Source: an uncultured Eubacteriales bacterium
GTDB taxonomy: Bacteria; Bacillota; Clostridia; Peptostreptococcales; Anaerovoracaceae
NCBI GenBank assembly: GCA_910583765.1
Contig: CAJTYS010000024.1
Location: 1-64,000 of the forward strand
Length of the DNA: 64,000 bases
Reading direction: 5' to 3'
In this document: in pieces, positions 24,324-33,341 of the stretch
How the letters are laid out: every line of letters begins with the position of its first letter
How positions within the stretch are numbered: the stretch's first letter is position 1
Translations under genes and position numbers: made by a program
The notes under the pieces: model-generated
Seen by the model: only the letters and a program-made list of their open reading frames with translations
The model's database searches: none
What the model was told of the DNA's origin: nothing

Positions 24324-25007
24324 ATGAAAAAAAACTTAAGATGGCTGATCCCACTCATGGTACTGGTTATGGCCTTTTCCATGACTGCCTGTGGAGGCGG
24401 CGGAGAAGAGCCTGCGGAGGAACCGACTGAGAAAACCGAGAAAGCTGCTGAAATCACAGTTCCACAAGAAGTAATGGACAAAAGAGCGGAAGTCGAAGGC
24501 TATGCGGCGGATTACGCCAAGAAGCTGACTGACAGCGGCTGGGGCGACCAATATATCGATCTTGTCAACTCAGGCAAAGCAAGGGAATACAATGACTACG
24601 ATGCTATGGTCAAGGTTCTCAGTGATTACAGAAAAGAATGCGGCGCGACATATATTTATGCGCTGTCTCCTGACGCAGACGGCAAACCTGCCCTTTCATC
24701 AGAAGACACCAACAATCAGCCTTTCCTGATCACAGTTGATGGCTGTGAGGATCCTGATGACTGGGGAACCGAATACGAATGGGAGATCCAGTTCACGGAA
24801 GCCTGGGAAGGCGCTGCTGCTTCTGCGAGATCCGCATGGGATAATGATGGCGATGGATACTGCTGGTCCGCATTTGCCCCTGTGTCTGACAGCAAAGGCA
24901 ATGTAGTGTGCATCCTGGGCATTGACTATCCTTGCGATGAACTGATCGAATCTTTCCCTGAATGGAACAGAGATGGAGAAAAATGGTGCAAATACGAAGG
25001 TAAATGA
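24324..25007 (+). CDS. Lipoprotein with PDC/dCache-like sensing domain
   Basis: A 227-residue secreted lipoprotein. The signal peptide ends in the lipobox SMTAC, with Cys23 as the lipidated residue, followed by a Glu-rich linker (EEPAEEPTEKTEK). Residues 60-215 resemble the extracytoplasmic PDC sensor domain of chemoreceptors and cyclases: ATYIYALSPDADGKPAL, WEGAAASARSAWDNDGDGYCWSAFAPVSDSKGNVVCILGIDYP. Unlike those sensors it has no signalling module, so it may be a ligand-binding protein that presents its ligand to another receptor. AGGAGG lies 6 bp before the ATG. It is monocistronic and ends at a terminator. Confidence 0.75.
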   Translation: MKKNLRWLIPLMVLVMAFSMTACGGGGEEPAEEPTEKTEKAAEITVPQEVMDKRAEVEGYAADYAKKLTDSGWGDQYIDLVNSGKAREYNDYDAMVKVLSDYRKECGATYIYALSPDADGKPALSSEDTNNQPFLITVDGCEDPDDWGTEYEWEIQFTEAWEGAAASARSAWDNDGDGYCWSAFAPVSDSKGNVVCILGIDYPCDELIESFPEWNRDGEKWCKYEGK

Positions 25008-25029
25008 CCCCTCATGTGTTCATCCATAG

Positions 25030-25069
25030 AAAAAGAAGTGCGTCCTACCTAATAGGGCCACTTCTTTTT
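25030..25069 (+). terminator. Terminator after the lipoprotein gene
   Basis: An 11-bp perfect stem AAAAAGAAGTG / CACTTCTTTTT (25030-25040 with 25059-25069) with an 18-nt loop. The A and T tracts make it usable in both directions, so it may also stop the leftward gene that ends at 25144. Confidence 0.85.
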
Positions 25070-25143
25070 CACGTTTCATACCTTTTCTTCATCCATCCGG
25101 TCATGCTTTTGACCCTGCTGACGGTTTTCTGAACTCCTGTCTC

Positions 25144-26547
25144 TCACCCTTTCACAGAAAAAGCATCTAGCTTCAACTGATACGCGTCTGATCCGGAAAT
25201 GCGCAAAGCAGATTCGTTCCAGGATTCCACCAATTTTTGAAAAGATGTTCGTTTGTCATATCCGGGTATATCCATAAAATACTTGGACTGGAATCTAGCG
25301 GAATTATCGTAAAACCATTTCCAATAAGGATCTACCTGGTAACGATCCAAAACTTTGTATCTGTCATCTCCCTTTTTGCTGCTGCTCTTGTTTTGCGCAT
25401 ACGCAATGCCTTCCAAAATGGCCTCAGAATAATCCCGCTTTGTTTGATACAGCAGGAGCATCCTTTCGCTGACATCGTAGATGGCCGACTTGTCATAGAT
25501 GGGTCTCCTGTTTTTATCATAATATGGATCATCGTACAGGCTCAAAATTTGTTCGTTTGCTCTGTCGATCCTGCGGTCAATGTGCGTCCGCACAGCTTGG
25601 GTCATCCGCTCTGCCAGCTCCCTTGACACCTGGCTGTTTTCCGTGAACAGATTGGTCTTCAGCAGCATGACTCCCGCGTACATCCCAATGCTTTCTTCGT
25701 TTCCATCTATCAGATAGCTGTCCTTGATCTCGCCCACCAGACGATTAGCTAAGGAAACTTCTTCCAAAGTATAGCTGCCATCATTGTCAGGAGCAGCCTC
25801 AATTCCCTCTGTTCGCCCTTTTAAATCACAGGTTTTCCGCAGCTCCTGGGCCATGTATGACACATCGTTTAGCAGCCATGCGTCCTTTGTGCCTTGCAGG
25901 TTCGCGAAGTCCTTGTTTTCTTTGAGAAATTCACTGTATTGCTGGACTCTATGATCGAATTCAGACAAAACCGTATGATGGATCTTTTGGCTTTCCCCCG
26001 CAAATCCGTTTTCCTCTAAAAACCCGCCTAGATTTTTCGAGAAATGCTCTGCCATGGTAGATTTGATTTCAGAAACCGCGGCTTCCACTTCTTCCAGGCA
26101 GCTCTCCCGCTGCGCGCCGCTGAAATGGGTATTGATATGATCCAAAGCCGTTACATAAGTGGCTGCTAGCCGGTTAAGATTCGTTTCCAAGTCATCGCTG
26201 TATTCGTTAAAATCCAAAGCGCGTTTCAGACTGAAATCATCCCACTCTGTCACTTCTCTGTCATTTAATCCATCGATGTATTCCGCAGGGATTTGAGACG
26301 CGTCCCGCACCCAATTGATTTCTTTCTTTTCAAAGATGTCCGAAAGCTTGATGGGATTTTCCCTGTGATACTTGGACAGGAGCACATCTTCTCTGGTCAG
26401 TTCCTTGCGTCCTCCATATAAAGTCTGGATCTCTTTGATCTGATTTGTCATGTTCCCTGCTGTGTTCATTCGTTGGAAAGATCCGCTCTGCATCGCAGGC
26501 AAGCTATTCTTGATTTGAAGCCATGGTAAATTGCCGCTGATCCTCAT
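25144..26547 (-). CDS. Hypothetical 467-residue protein
   Basis: I do not recognise this protein. It has no signal peptide or membrane helix and is rich in charged residues. The N-terminus (MRISGNLPWLQIKNSLPAMQ) is short and hydrophobic-polar. The rest looks all-helical, with long amphipathic stretches such as SCLEEVEAAVSEIKSTMAEHF and RTHIDRRIDRANEQILSLY, and a Tyr- and Lys-rich C-terminal part (DDRYKVLDRYQVDPYWKWFYDN). The length and lack of repeats fit a cytoplasmic or injected-type helical protein, but nothing proves this. AGGAG lies 8 bp before the ATG. The gene follows a MATE exporter by 166 bp on the same strand. Confidence 0.7.
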   Translation of the reverse strand: MRISGNLPWLQIKNSLPAMQSGSFQRMNTAGNMTNQIKEIQTLYGGRKELTREDVLLSKYHRENPIKLSDIFEKKEINWVRDASQIPAEYIDGLNDREVTEWDDFSLKRALDFNEYSDDLETNLNRLAATYVTALDHINTHFSGAQRESCLEEVEAAVSEIKSTMAEHFSKNLGGFLEENGFAGESQKIHHTVLSEFDHRVQQYSEFLKENKDFANLQGTKDAWLLNDVSYMAQELRKTCDLKGRTEGIEAAPDNDGSYTLEEVSLANRLVGEIKDSYLIDGNEESIGMYAGVMLLKTNLFTENSQVSRELAERMTQAVRTHIDRRIDRANEQILSLYDDPYYDKNRRPIYDKSAIYDVSERMLLLYQTKRDYSEAILEGIAYAQNKSSSKKGDDRYKVLDRYQVDPYWKWFYDNSARFQSKYFMDIPGYDKRTSFQKLVESWNESALRISGSDAYQLKLDAFSVKG

Positions 26548-26713
26548 TGTCTGCTCTCCTATCTTTTTGTTTCATGGAAATCATTGATCCTTAACTGATC
26601 CATCGTTCCCATAATAATATATCGGCCTGATCCCTGCTGGAAATAAGGTTTCTCCCTGCTTGAGGATCGAAGAGCACGAAGAGTGGCCATTCGCATCGGA
26701 ATCACGGCCACCC

Positions 26714-28045
26714 TCAATAGCCATACTGCTTTCGATACTTGAAAAACATGGCTGCTGACAAGACAATAGCCATCAGCTCTGCCGCAGGCGTGGCCAGCCA
26801 AATCCCATTGACTCCCAAAATCACCGGCAAGGTCAGCATGGTGAGCATCATGAAGACAAAGGACCTGGAAAAGGCAAGCACCGCGGAAACCACTCCATTG
26901 GACAAAGCGGTGAACATGCCGCTGGCAAAAATATTGAATCCAATGAACAGCAGCGCCATTGTGCAGATCTGATTGCCGCTCACAGCCAGATCGTACACCG
27001 GATTTTCCGGATCCGTGAACACAGAGACTAAAGGCTTTGTCAGCCAAAAAGAGACTGACGTGGTCAAAAGACAAATGACTCCAATCACTTTCAGGCTGAT
27101 GGTCACTAACTTTTTCAGCTTGTCCTGGTTCTGCTCGCCGTAGTAAAAGCTCAGCATGGGGGCCACACCGTAGGAATAACCAGTGTACAAAGAACTGGCG
27201 AACATCAAAACATACATAATGATGGTCACGGCGGCGACACCGTCTTCCCCCACATAGCGCAGCATGGTCCAGTTGAACATCATGGTCACAATCCCAGTTA
27301 CCAGGGCTGTTGCCATCTCTGAGCACCCATTGATGGCCGCATTTGCCAGGACCCTGAGCCGAAAGGCCGGCTTCTTAAAATGCAGCAGGCTCTTTTTCCG
27401 GCTGAACACCACCAGCCCCACTGCAGCAGTCACCGAATAACCCATGCCCGTGGCAATGGCCGCGCCGCTGATCCCCATGTGAAGGACGGCGATAAACACA
27501 TAATCCAGCGCCATGTTCAAGATCCCGCCAGCCACAGAAGAGATCAAAGACAATGCAGCCTTCTCACTGGCGATCATGTACAAAGTGAAATTGTTCATCA
27601 GCAGGATGAACACAGTAAACAGCAGATAAGGCTTTAGATATCCTTGGCAATACCCTGTCACATCCGCCGACAGATTCATGCCTGCGAAGATATGCTCCAT
27701 GACCAGATAGCCCAGCCCACACATCACTAGGCCCACAAAAACATTGACTAAGATCAGGAAGGTAAAGTCCTCTTTTGCTTCTTCCCTTTTCTGCTCTCCC
27801 ATTTTTTTCATGATCACTGCGCTGCCTCCCGTGGCCAGCATAGTGGAAATGGCAGTGACCAGTTGGATGATGGGCGCTGTCAAATTGATTGCGGACAAAG
27901 CCTTGGTGCCGATCAGGTTAGACACGAACAAACCATCCACCATAGTATAAAAAGACATAAACACGGTCATAGCGATTGTGGGCACGGCAAAAGCCAAAAT
28001 ATTTCGCAGCGTCACAGGCTTTTGATACGCAGTTTGATTTTCCAT
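26714..28045 (-). CDS. MATE family efflux transporter (with MerR partner)
   Basis: A 443-residue multidrug and toxic compound extrusion carrier of twelve predicted helices. Family features include FAVPTIAMTVFMSFYTMVDGLFVSNLIG near the start and the paired repeat around TGIVTMMFNWTMLRYVG. It should export cationic drugs by sodium or proton antiport. The start at 28045 (MENQTAYQK) has AGGGAAG upstream; longer frames run into the promoter. It is divergent from a MerR regulator, and a MerR-type operator lies between them. Confidence 0.88.
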   Translation of the reverse strand: MENQTAYQKPVTLRNILAFAVPTIAMTVFMSFYTMVDGLFVSNLIGTKALSAINLTAPIIQLVTAISTMLATGGSAVIMKKMGEQKREEAKEDFTFLILVNVFVGLVMCGLGYLVMEHIFAGMNLSADVTGYCQGYLKPYLLFTVFILLMNNFTLYMIASEKAALSLISSVAGGILNMALDYVFIAVLHMGISGAAIATGMGYSVTAAVGLVVFSRKKSLLHFKKPAFRLRVLANAAINGCSEMATALVTGIVTMMFNWTMLRYVGEDGVAAVTIIMYVLMFASSLYTGYSYGVAPMLSFYYGEQNQDKLKKLVTISLKVIGVICLLTTSVSFWLTKPLVSVFTDPENPVYDLAVSGNQICTMALLFIGFNIFASGMFTALSNGVVSAVLAFSRSFVFMMLTMLTLPVILGVNGIWLATPAAELMAIVLSAAMFFKYRKQYGY

Positions 28046-28088
28046 AGATTTTCTTCCCTTTCTCTTGCTTTTCTTTTCTGTATACCGT

Positions 28089-28119
28089 ATCATAAACCAT
28101 ACAGTAACAGTACGGTCAA
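28089..28119 (-). promoter_or_regulatory. MerR-type promoter and operator of the MATE gene
   Basis: Minus strand: TTGACC (28114-28119), an unusual 19-bp spacer, TATGAT (28089-28094). The spacer holds the dyad ACCATAC-N7-GTACGGT (28096-28116, one mismatch). A 19-bp spacer with a centred dyad is the signature of MerR-family activation by DNA untwisting. Confidence 0.85.
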
Positions 28120-28137
28120 GAGAAAATGGAGAGAAAT

Positions 28138-28965
28138 ATGGATCAAAAAAGCAAACTGCTGACAATCGGCCAATTCGCTCAGCTTCACGGGATCAACAAA
28201 AAAACATTGATGTGGTACGATGAGATCGGATTGTTTAAGCCTGCGGTCATCAATCCGCAGAACGGATACCGCTGCTACGATTATCACCAAAGCTCCATAC
28301 TGGAAACGATCTTACTGCTGCGGGAGCTGGATGTGTCCATCAGCGAGATACAAGCGTTTATGAAAAATCGCTCCGCTTCCAGCCTGCAGTGTCTGCTGAG
28401 CGAAAAGATCAGCGACCTGGATCAGCAGATCGCGCACTTGCAGGCAGTGAGGAAAACCTTGTGTAACCACCGCCAAAACATGACTACTCTGCTGACCATG
28501 GATCTAGCGGAAATCAGCGTCATCCAAAAAGAAGAACGCTGCCTGGTCACTGTGGACATTACGAAAGAAACCTCTTTTGACCGGCAAGTGGAAATGATCA
28601 CCGCGGAAACCCAGAAATACCAGCTTCGCCGCCTCCACGACGCTTCTTACGGAACCATGATTCCGGTCCAGGACTTGTACGGGGGAAATTTTGAAAACTA
28701 CAGCAAGCTTTTCATTGAGATTCCCTTCCCCATAAAAAAAACCGGACTGCACATACAGCCCGGCGGTGATTATATCAGAGCTTTCCACAAGGGGGATTGG
28801 GAGGGAATCCCCGCAAAGTACCAGGAAATCTTAGACTATGCGCAGGCACATGGGCTGGCATTGTCTGGCTTTTCCTATGAAATGGGGATCAATGAAAACG
28901 TCATCGACCGAATCGAAGATTATATCATGCAGATTGAGATCCCCATCACGCATCCTTCCTGGTAG
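28138..28965 (+). CDS. MerR family transcriptional regulator with GyrI-like effector domain
   Basis: A 275-residue regulator. The N-terminal winged helix (LLTIGQFAQLHGINKKTLMWYDEIGLFKPAVINPQNGYRCYDYHQ) is a canonical MerR domain, followed by a coiled coil (KISDLDQQIAHLQAVRKTL) and a C-terminal GyrI-like ligand domain, as in BmrR and Mta. The start at 28138 has GGAG 6 bp upstream; an ATG four codons earlier is less well placed. It probably activates the divergent MATE exporter when it binds a drug. Its 3' end overlaps the convergent membrane protein gene by 20 bp. Confidence 0.88.
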   Translation: MDQKSKLLTIGQFAQLHGINKKTLMWYDEIGLFKPAVINPQNGYRCYDYHQSSILETILLLRELDVSISEIQAFMKNRSASSLQCLLSEKISDLDQQIAHLQAVRKTLCNHRQNMTTLLTMDLAEISVIQKEERCLVTVDITKETSFDRQVEMITAETQKYQLRRLHDASYGTMIPVQDLYGGNFENYSKLFIEIPFPIKKTGLHIQPGGDYIRAFHKGDWEGIPAKYQEILDYAQAHGLALSGFSYEMGINENVIDRIEDYIMQIEIPITHPSW

Positions 28966-29698
28966 GGATAAACTTGGCTGCCACGCCTTTTCCCCTATTT
29001 TTGATATAGATCAAGCCCAAAATAGAAAACACGATCGCACCGATGAAATTCACGAACAGATCGTGCATGGTGTCAAATAACCCGATATCCAGATATTTGT
29101 CCCAGGTCTGCCCGTTGACGGTCACGCTTTCCACATCCACATGAACCGGCACATTGGCTCCCTCTGGATTGAGAGCCACGGAATTAAAGGACGAAAGCCA
29201 GGTATCCTTCTGCATGTCCGCGCCAGCGAAATAATCCATGGAAAATTCAAAGAACTCCCACAAGACACCGATGGTCATGGAAAAGCAAAAGGCAACTAAA
29301 GCCACGAACATCGGAGACAAGCTCATGGAAACCTTCTCGTGCCGGTTGAGGATGTCGATCAGCGCAAAGCCAATGGCCGCAGCTAAAAATCCGTTCATGG
29401 TATGAAGCATGTCGTCCCAGCGTTCGTAGAGCACATAATACTCCCGCACTTCCCCCAAGATCTCCGCTGCGAAAATAAAACAGACAATGATGATCTCCAA
29501 GGTGTTGGGCAGCACGATCCGCAGCCGCTTTGCCAGAATAGACGGCAGCAGCAGCAAAACCAGAGTCAAGGCGCAGGTGAACACATTGTGCCAATTGCCA
29601 TTGAAAATCTGGGCGATCATCACTGCCACCACCAAGACTCGTATCACCACATATACGATGACCTTGCTTTTTCCTGCTTGATGTTCTTCCTTACTCAT
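28946..29698 (-). CDS. Multi-pass membrane protein (DUF2238/YjdF-like)
   Basis: A 250-residue protein with about six hydrophobic helices. The segment RWDDMLHTMNGFLAAAIGFALID and the later VALVAFCFSMTIGVLWEFFEFSMD resemble the DUF2238 (YjdF) family of inner-membrane proteins of unknown function. A 60-residue polar loop follows, then DTMHDLFVNFIGAIVFSILGLIYI. AAGGAG lies 8 bp before the ATG and the gene follows the TPR gene by 12 bp, so it is the last gene of the long pheST-argS run. Confidence 0.65.
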   Translation of the reverse strand: MSKEEHQAGKSKVIVYVVIRVLVVAVMIAQIFNGNWHNVFTCALTLVLLLLPSILAKRLRIVLPNTLEIIIVCFIFAAEILGEVREYYVLYERWDDMLHTMNGFLAAAIGFALIDILNRHEKVSMSLSPMFVALVAFCFSMTIGVLWEFFEFSMDYFAGADMQKDTWLSSFNSVALNPEGANVPVHVDVESVTVNGQTWDKYLDIGLFDTMHDLFVNFIGAIVFSILGLIYIKNRGKGVAAKFIPTRKDA

Positions 29699-29710
29699 GA
29701 GATTTTCTCC

Positions 29711-30934
29711 TTATTTTTTATCCAGCCGTCTGATCTTTCGCCTGCGACCGTTCCCCTCTTCCGGCTCTTCCTTCACTTCTTCGATGAACTCCGGTTCCTG
29801 GTTTTCCGGCTCCTGCTCCTGCAGCCGCTTGTCTTCTTCCTCGATTTCCTTTTTAAAGGCTTTTTGGTCTTCTTCTTGAGTCTTACGGATCAGCTCTATC
29901 TTTTTCTCGTACTTGCGCCGGTTCTCCCTGTCGCCTTCCTGTTCATAAATGGCCACCAGCTCTTTCATGGTTTCCAAGTGGCTGGCGTTCATGGTCAGGA
30001 CTCTTTTAAAACTGCCCACAGCCTGGCTTTGATTCCCGGTCATTTCATATGCCACGCCCAAATAATAATGGAGCGGCCACCAGCTGCTGAACTGACTGTT
30101 CAAAAATGGCTCCAGCCTGGCTTTTCCTTCCTCGTAGCGCCCAGACATCACATCATTGTACCCCTGCTCGATCTGGACCGGCCCCTGGAGCTGCTGCAGC
30201 CTGGTGCGGATCTCTTTTTTATCCTTGCCGTTCCTGCTGAAACGAAGGAATTCCCGCCAAGTGAGATCAGCCTTGACGTACAGTCCCATGTTGAGATAAG
30301 CGTATCCCAAGTAATAGAACCCTTGGGCGAACCGAGGATGAGTCTCAGTGAGCAGCTCAAAATAATCAAGGGCCTCCGCTTTAAAGCGTCCCACGTATTC
30401 TTCGTTTCTGCTGTTCAGATACATGGCTCTACACGCTCTGGCATAGCTGTACATAGCATGGAGATAATCCGGCTTCATGCACAGGGCTGCCCGAAAATGG
30501 ATGCAGGCGTCGTCCATGGCCCCTCGCTCCGCAGCGTCTCGGCCTTCCTTCATCATGCCTTCATAGAGCTTGTAATTGTAAAGCTTGCTCAAAATCGCCA
30601 CATAATCCTTGGTATGCTTGAAATGGGGATCGCAGCCCATGACCCAAGTCATGTTTTCGGCGATCACCAGCATCGGCAGCCCTTCCCCGCCGGCAAAGGC
30701 CTTCAGGTCCTTTTTCCGCAGAGGGATGGGAACACCCTTCATCAAGTCGCCTGCTTTGGACTGCTCCATGAATTTTGGTGAAAACTCGTCAAAGACGAAT
30801 TTGTTGAGATACTTTTTAAAATACCTGCCGATCCGGTCTTCCCGCAGCTGGATATCAGACTCCGAAGCATCCCTGATCACGGTCCTTGTGATGCCCATGG
30901 ACTGGGCCAATGTTTTTTTCTTTTTCTCTGTCAT
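29711..30934 (-). CDS. TPR-repeat protein
   Basis: A 407-residue cytoplasmic protein with several tetratricopeptide-like repeats between about residues 120 and 330 (for example HFRAALCMKPDYLHAMYSYARACRAMY, ARFAQGFYYLGYAYLNMGLYVKADLTW-like and LHYYLGVAYEMTGNQSQAVGSFKRVL). The last 60 residues are a highly charged Lys/Glu tail. Its ATG overlaps the stop codon of the preceding radical SAM gene (ATGA), so the two proteins are made together and may interact. No enzymatic motif is visible; it is probably a scaffold or adaptor. Confidence 0.75.
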   Translation of the reverse strand: MTEKKKKTLAQSMGITRTVIRDASESDIQLREDRIGRYFKKYLNKFVFDEFSPKFMEQSKAGDLMKGVPIPLRKKDLKAFAGGEGLPMLVIAENMTWVMGCDPHFKHTKDYVAILSKLYNYKLYEGMMKEGRDAAERGAMDDACIHFRAALCMKPDYLHAMYSYARACRAMYLNSRNEEYVGRFKAEALDYFELLTETHPRFAQGFYYLGYAYLNMGLYVKADLTWREFLRFSRNGKDKKEIRTRLQQLQGPVQIEQGYNDVMSGRYEEGKARLEPFLNSQFSSWWPLHYYLGVAYEMTGNQSQAVGSFKRVLTMNASHLETMKELVAIYEQEGDRENRRKYEKKIELIRKTQEEDQKAFKKEIEEEDKRLQEQEPENQEPEFIEEVKEEPEEGNGRRRKIRRLDKK

Positions 30935-32445
30935 ATCTTCTCCTGGGGCATGTCCCACCCCTTTTTCTTAAACTTCTTCACTGCGTCAAAATTCATGGCC
31001 GCTTCCAGGTCCGCTTCCAGCAAAGGCCGCAGCTGCTCTCCCTGTCCTAAGGAGCGTCCCCAGGCGTAAAAGATCCGGTAGAGATCCTCCTTTTTATGGG
31101 ACCTATGCTGAAACCCCTGGCGGTGAAAATACTGGGAAAATCCTTCGTAAAAGGCAAAAGGACCTTGCCCATGATCCTGGATCCCCCAGGCCAAAGAAGT
31201 CTGGAACCCGCCTCTGTTGTGATAAAGCTCCAGCACAGTCTCCACCTGCTTTAAGCGGCAGACTTCCTGAGGCGACAGGAAATCGTTTCCTATCACCTGA
31301 TAAGGCGCTTTCTCCATGTAAACATAGCCAAATTCCTCGGCCCTTTCCCTGATCATTGTCCCCTTCAGCAGCTTGAGAAACCCTAGCTGCAGGTTATCTG
31401 CGCCCAGATCATAAACTTGGTCAAAGGATCTGGCAAAGGAAGGATAGTCCTCGTAAGGCAGCCCGGCGATGAGATCCACGTGGATGTGGCTGTTTCCCAA
31501 AGAAACCAGCTGCTTCACCCTTGCCAAAGTCCTTTTCAGGTCGCTGGTCCGGTTGACAGCCCTCAGCGTCTTTTCGTTGGTGGACTGAATGCCGATCTCA
31601 AACTGAAACAGCCCTTTTCTGGCCTGGCCCAGCAAAGCCAGGAGTTCTTCATCCAAAAGGTCAGCGCAGATCTCAAAGTGAAAATTTGTTACCCCGCAGT
31701 CTTGAGCCATGAGCCACGAAAACAGCTCCCGGCTCCGCTGCCGATCCCAATTAAAGGTTCTGTCCAAAAATTTCACCTGCCTGACCCGGGCCTCCAAAAA
31801 ATGAGACAGGTCAGCTTTGACCCGCTCTAAAGGCAGGGCCCGCATGGTTTTGTCCAGGGAAGAAATGCAGTAACCGCAATTGAAAGGGCACCCTCTGGAA
31901 GCTTCGTAGTAGATCACTTTGTCCCCCTCACAGGGAAAGTCTTCATAAGGAAAGGGGATCGCCGCCAAATCCAAAGGCGCTCCCGGCGGCCTGGCCACAA
32001 TCCGGCCTTCTCCCTTTTCCCGAAACACAAGGCCCGCTGCCTGCGCCCAATCCCGCTCTCCTTCTAACTGGACGCACCACTGGGCAAAAGCCTTTTCGCC
32101 CTCGCCCAAGATGAGGAAATCCACAAACTGGTTCTGCTTCATAAAATCTTCCCAGTCATAGCTCACCTCCGGCCCGCCAAAGAGGATCAGGAGCCGGGGA
32201 TCCGCTTTTTTCAAGTCCTCGGCCAGTTCCAAGGTCTGCTGGATGTTCCAGATGTAGCAGGAAAAACAGACCGCATCGTATCCGCCCATCACCAGCTCGC
32301 CGAACACATAATCTCTGCTGTTATTGATGGTGAATTCCCGCAGCTCCAGTCCCGGGCAAAAAGGCTTTCCTGCCGCATGCAAATATTTCAGCGCCAAATT
32401 TCCGTGGACGTATTTGGCGTTGAGGGTCGTAAGCAACACATTCAT
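30931..32445 (-). CDS. B12-binding-domain radical SAM protein (DUF4080)
   Basis: A 504-residue enzyme. The N-terminal 130 residues form a cobalamin-binding-like domain (MNVLLTTLNAKYVHGNLALKYL, ILFGGPEVSYD). The radical SAM cluster motif CPFNCGYC is near residue 190, followed by GLFQFEIGIQSTNEK and GLPYED of the barrel. The C-terminal part (from about residue 370) is DUF4080. It should catalyse a radical methylation or related reaction on an unknown substrate. Start at 32445 has GAGGA 8 bp upstream, 11 bp after the previous gene. Confidence 0.85.
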   Translation of the reverse strand: MNVLLTTLNAKYVHGNLALKYLHAAGKPFCPGLELREFTINNSRDYVFGELVMGGYDAVCFSCYIWNIQQTLELAEDLKKADPRLLILFGGPEVSYDWEDFMKQNQFVDFLILGEGEKAFAQWCVQLEGERDWAQAAGLVFREKGEGRIVARPPGAPLDLAAIPFPYEDFPCEGDKVIYYEASRGCPFNCGYCISSLDKTMRALPLERVKADLSHFLEARVRQVKFLDRTFNWDRQRSRELFSWLMAQDCGVTNFHFEICADLLDEELLALLGQARKGLFQFEIGIQSTNEKTLRAVNRTSDLKRTLARVKQLVSLGNSHIHVDLIAGLPYEDYPSFARSFDQVYDLGADNLQLGFLKLLKGTMIRERAEEFGYVYMEKAPYQVIGNDFLSPQEVCRLKQVETVLELYHNRGGFQTSLAWGIQDHGQGPFAFYEGFSQYFHRQGFQHRSHKKEDLYRIFYAWGRSLGQGEQLRPLLEADLEAAMNFDAVKKFKKKGWDMPQEKI

Positions 32446-32456
32446 TCCAGCGGTCC

Positions 32457-33329
32457 TCACAGCATGCGGAAGCGTTCATCTTTCAGCATGTTGTGGTCCT
32501 GCATGGCCCGCCGCAGCAGTTTCATCATTTTCTCCTTATCCTTCGGCAGATCGCCCCGCAGAGACACATAGTTAGAAGCGTGATTGCTGCGGAACACGCA
32601 GTTTCTCTTCACATCCGTGTGCTTCAACATCAGCAAAGTCTCCGCCACCACCTCTTCGGCGGTCAGCAGCTGGAATTTTCCTGACTGAATGTCCTGATAC
32701 AGGGGCACATCTTTTTCCACCATCAGGGTCAGCAGTCCCACATAAGAAGGCTCCATTTCGCTGATCATGGTGCCGGTCTGGATAGCGTGGTCTTCCCAGC
32801 CGTCTCTACCGCCCATGCCGGAAATAAAGGTCACAGAAGCTTTGATCCCAGAATCCTCGATCTTGCGCACCGCTTCGATGATCTCCGCTCTCGTGGCCCC
32901 TTTGCAGATGTCCTTCAGCACTTTGTCGCTTCCAGACTCGGCCCCGATATAGATGATGCCCACGCCGTTATCATAAAGCTCTTTCAATTCTTCCGGCGTT
33001 TTGTGAAGCACATCCTTTGGGGAACCGTAAATGCTGACTCTTTCACATTCTGGGAACAGCTTATTAATGTGATCCAAAACCCGCATCAATTTGTTGTTGC
33101 TCAGAACCAGGGCGTCTCCATCTGCCAGAAAGATCCTGCCCACCCGACTGTACTGCTTGCGGGCCATGTCCAGATCTTCCAGCACTTCATCCAGGTTTCT
33201 GACCCGGAAATTCTTTTCCCTGAACATATTGCAAAACGTGCATTTATTGTGCGCGCACCCGATAGTCACCTGCAGGATCAAACTGTAGGCTTCGCTGGGC
33301 GGCCTGTAAATCATTCCTTCATATCGCAT
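32457..33329 (-). CDS. Radical SAM protein
   Basis: A 290-residue radical SAM enzyme. The cluster motif CAHNKCTFC is at residues 25-33, followed by FLADGDALVL, GIIYIGAESGSDKVLK and TFISGMGG, the usual strand ends of the barrel. It belongs to the Elp3/HemN-like superfamily but lacks accessory domains, so its substrate is unknown. It begins 12 bp after argS and is followed by a second radical SAM gene; the three are likely co-transcribed. Confidence 0.85.
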   Translation of the reverse strand: MRYEGMIYRPPSEAYSLILQVTIGCAHNKCTFCNMFREKNFRVRNLDEVLEDLDMARKQYSRVGRIFLADGDALVLSNNKLMRVLDHINKLFPECERVSIYGSPKDVLHKTPEELKELYDNGVGIIYIGAESGSDKVLKDICKGATRAEIIEAVRKIEDSGIKASVTFISGMGGRDGWEDHAIQTGTMISEMEPSYVGLLTLMVEKDVPLYQDIQSGKFQLLTAEEVVAETLLMLKHTDVKRNCVFRSNHASNYVSLRGDLPKDKEKMMKLLRRAMQDHNMLKDERFRML

Positions 33330-33341
33330 GATCGTCTCTCC

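Noticed and set aside
26559..27326. Long open frame overlapping the MATE gene in another frame
   Set aside because: It is the frame shadow of the MATE coding region with biased Cys/His/Arg content and no start signal.
29402..30781. 459-codon plus-strand open frame
   Set aside because: Antisense to the TPR and membrane protein genes, which have clear domains, operon spacing and ribosome sites; the product has no family resemblance.
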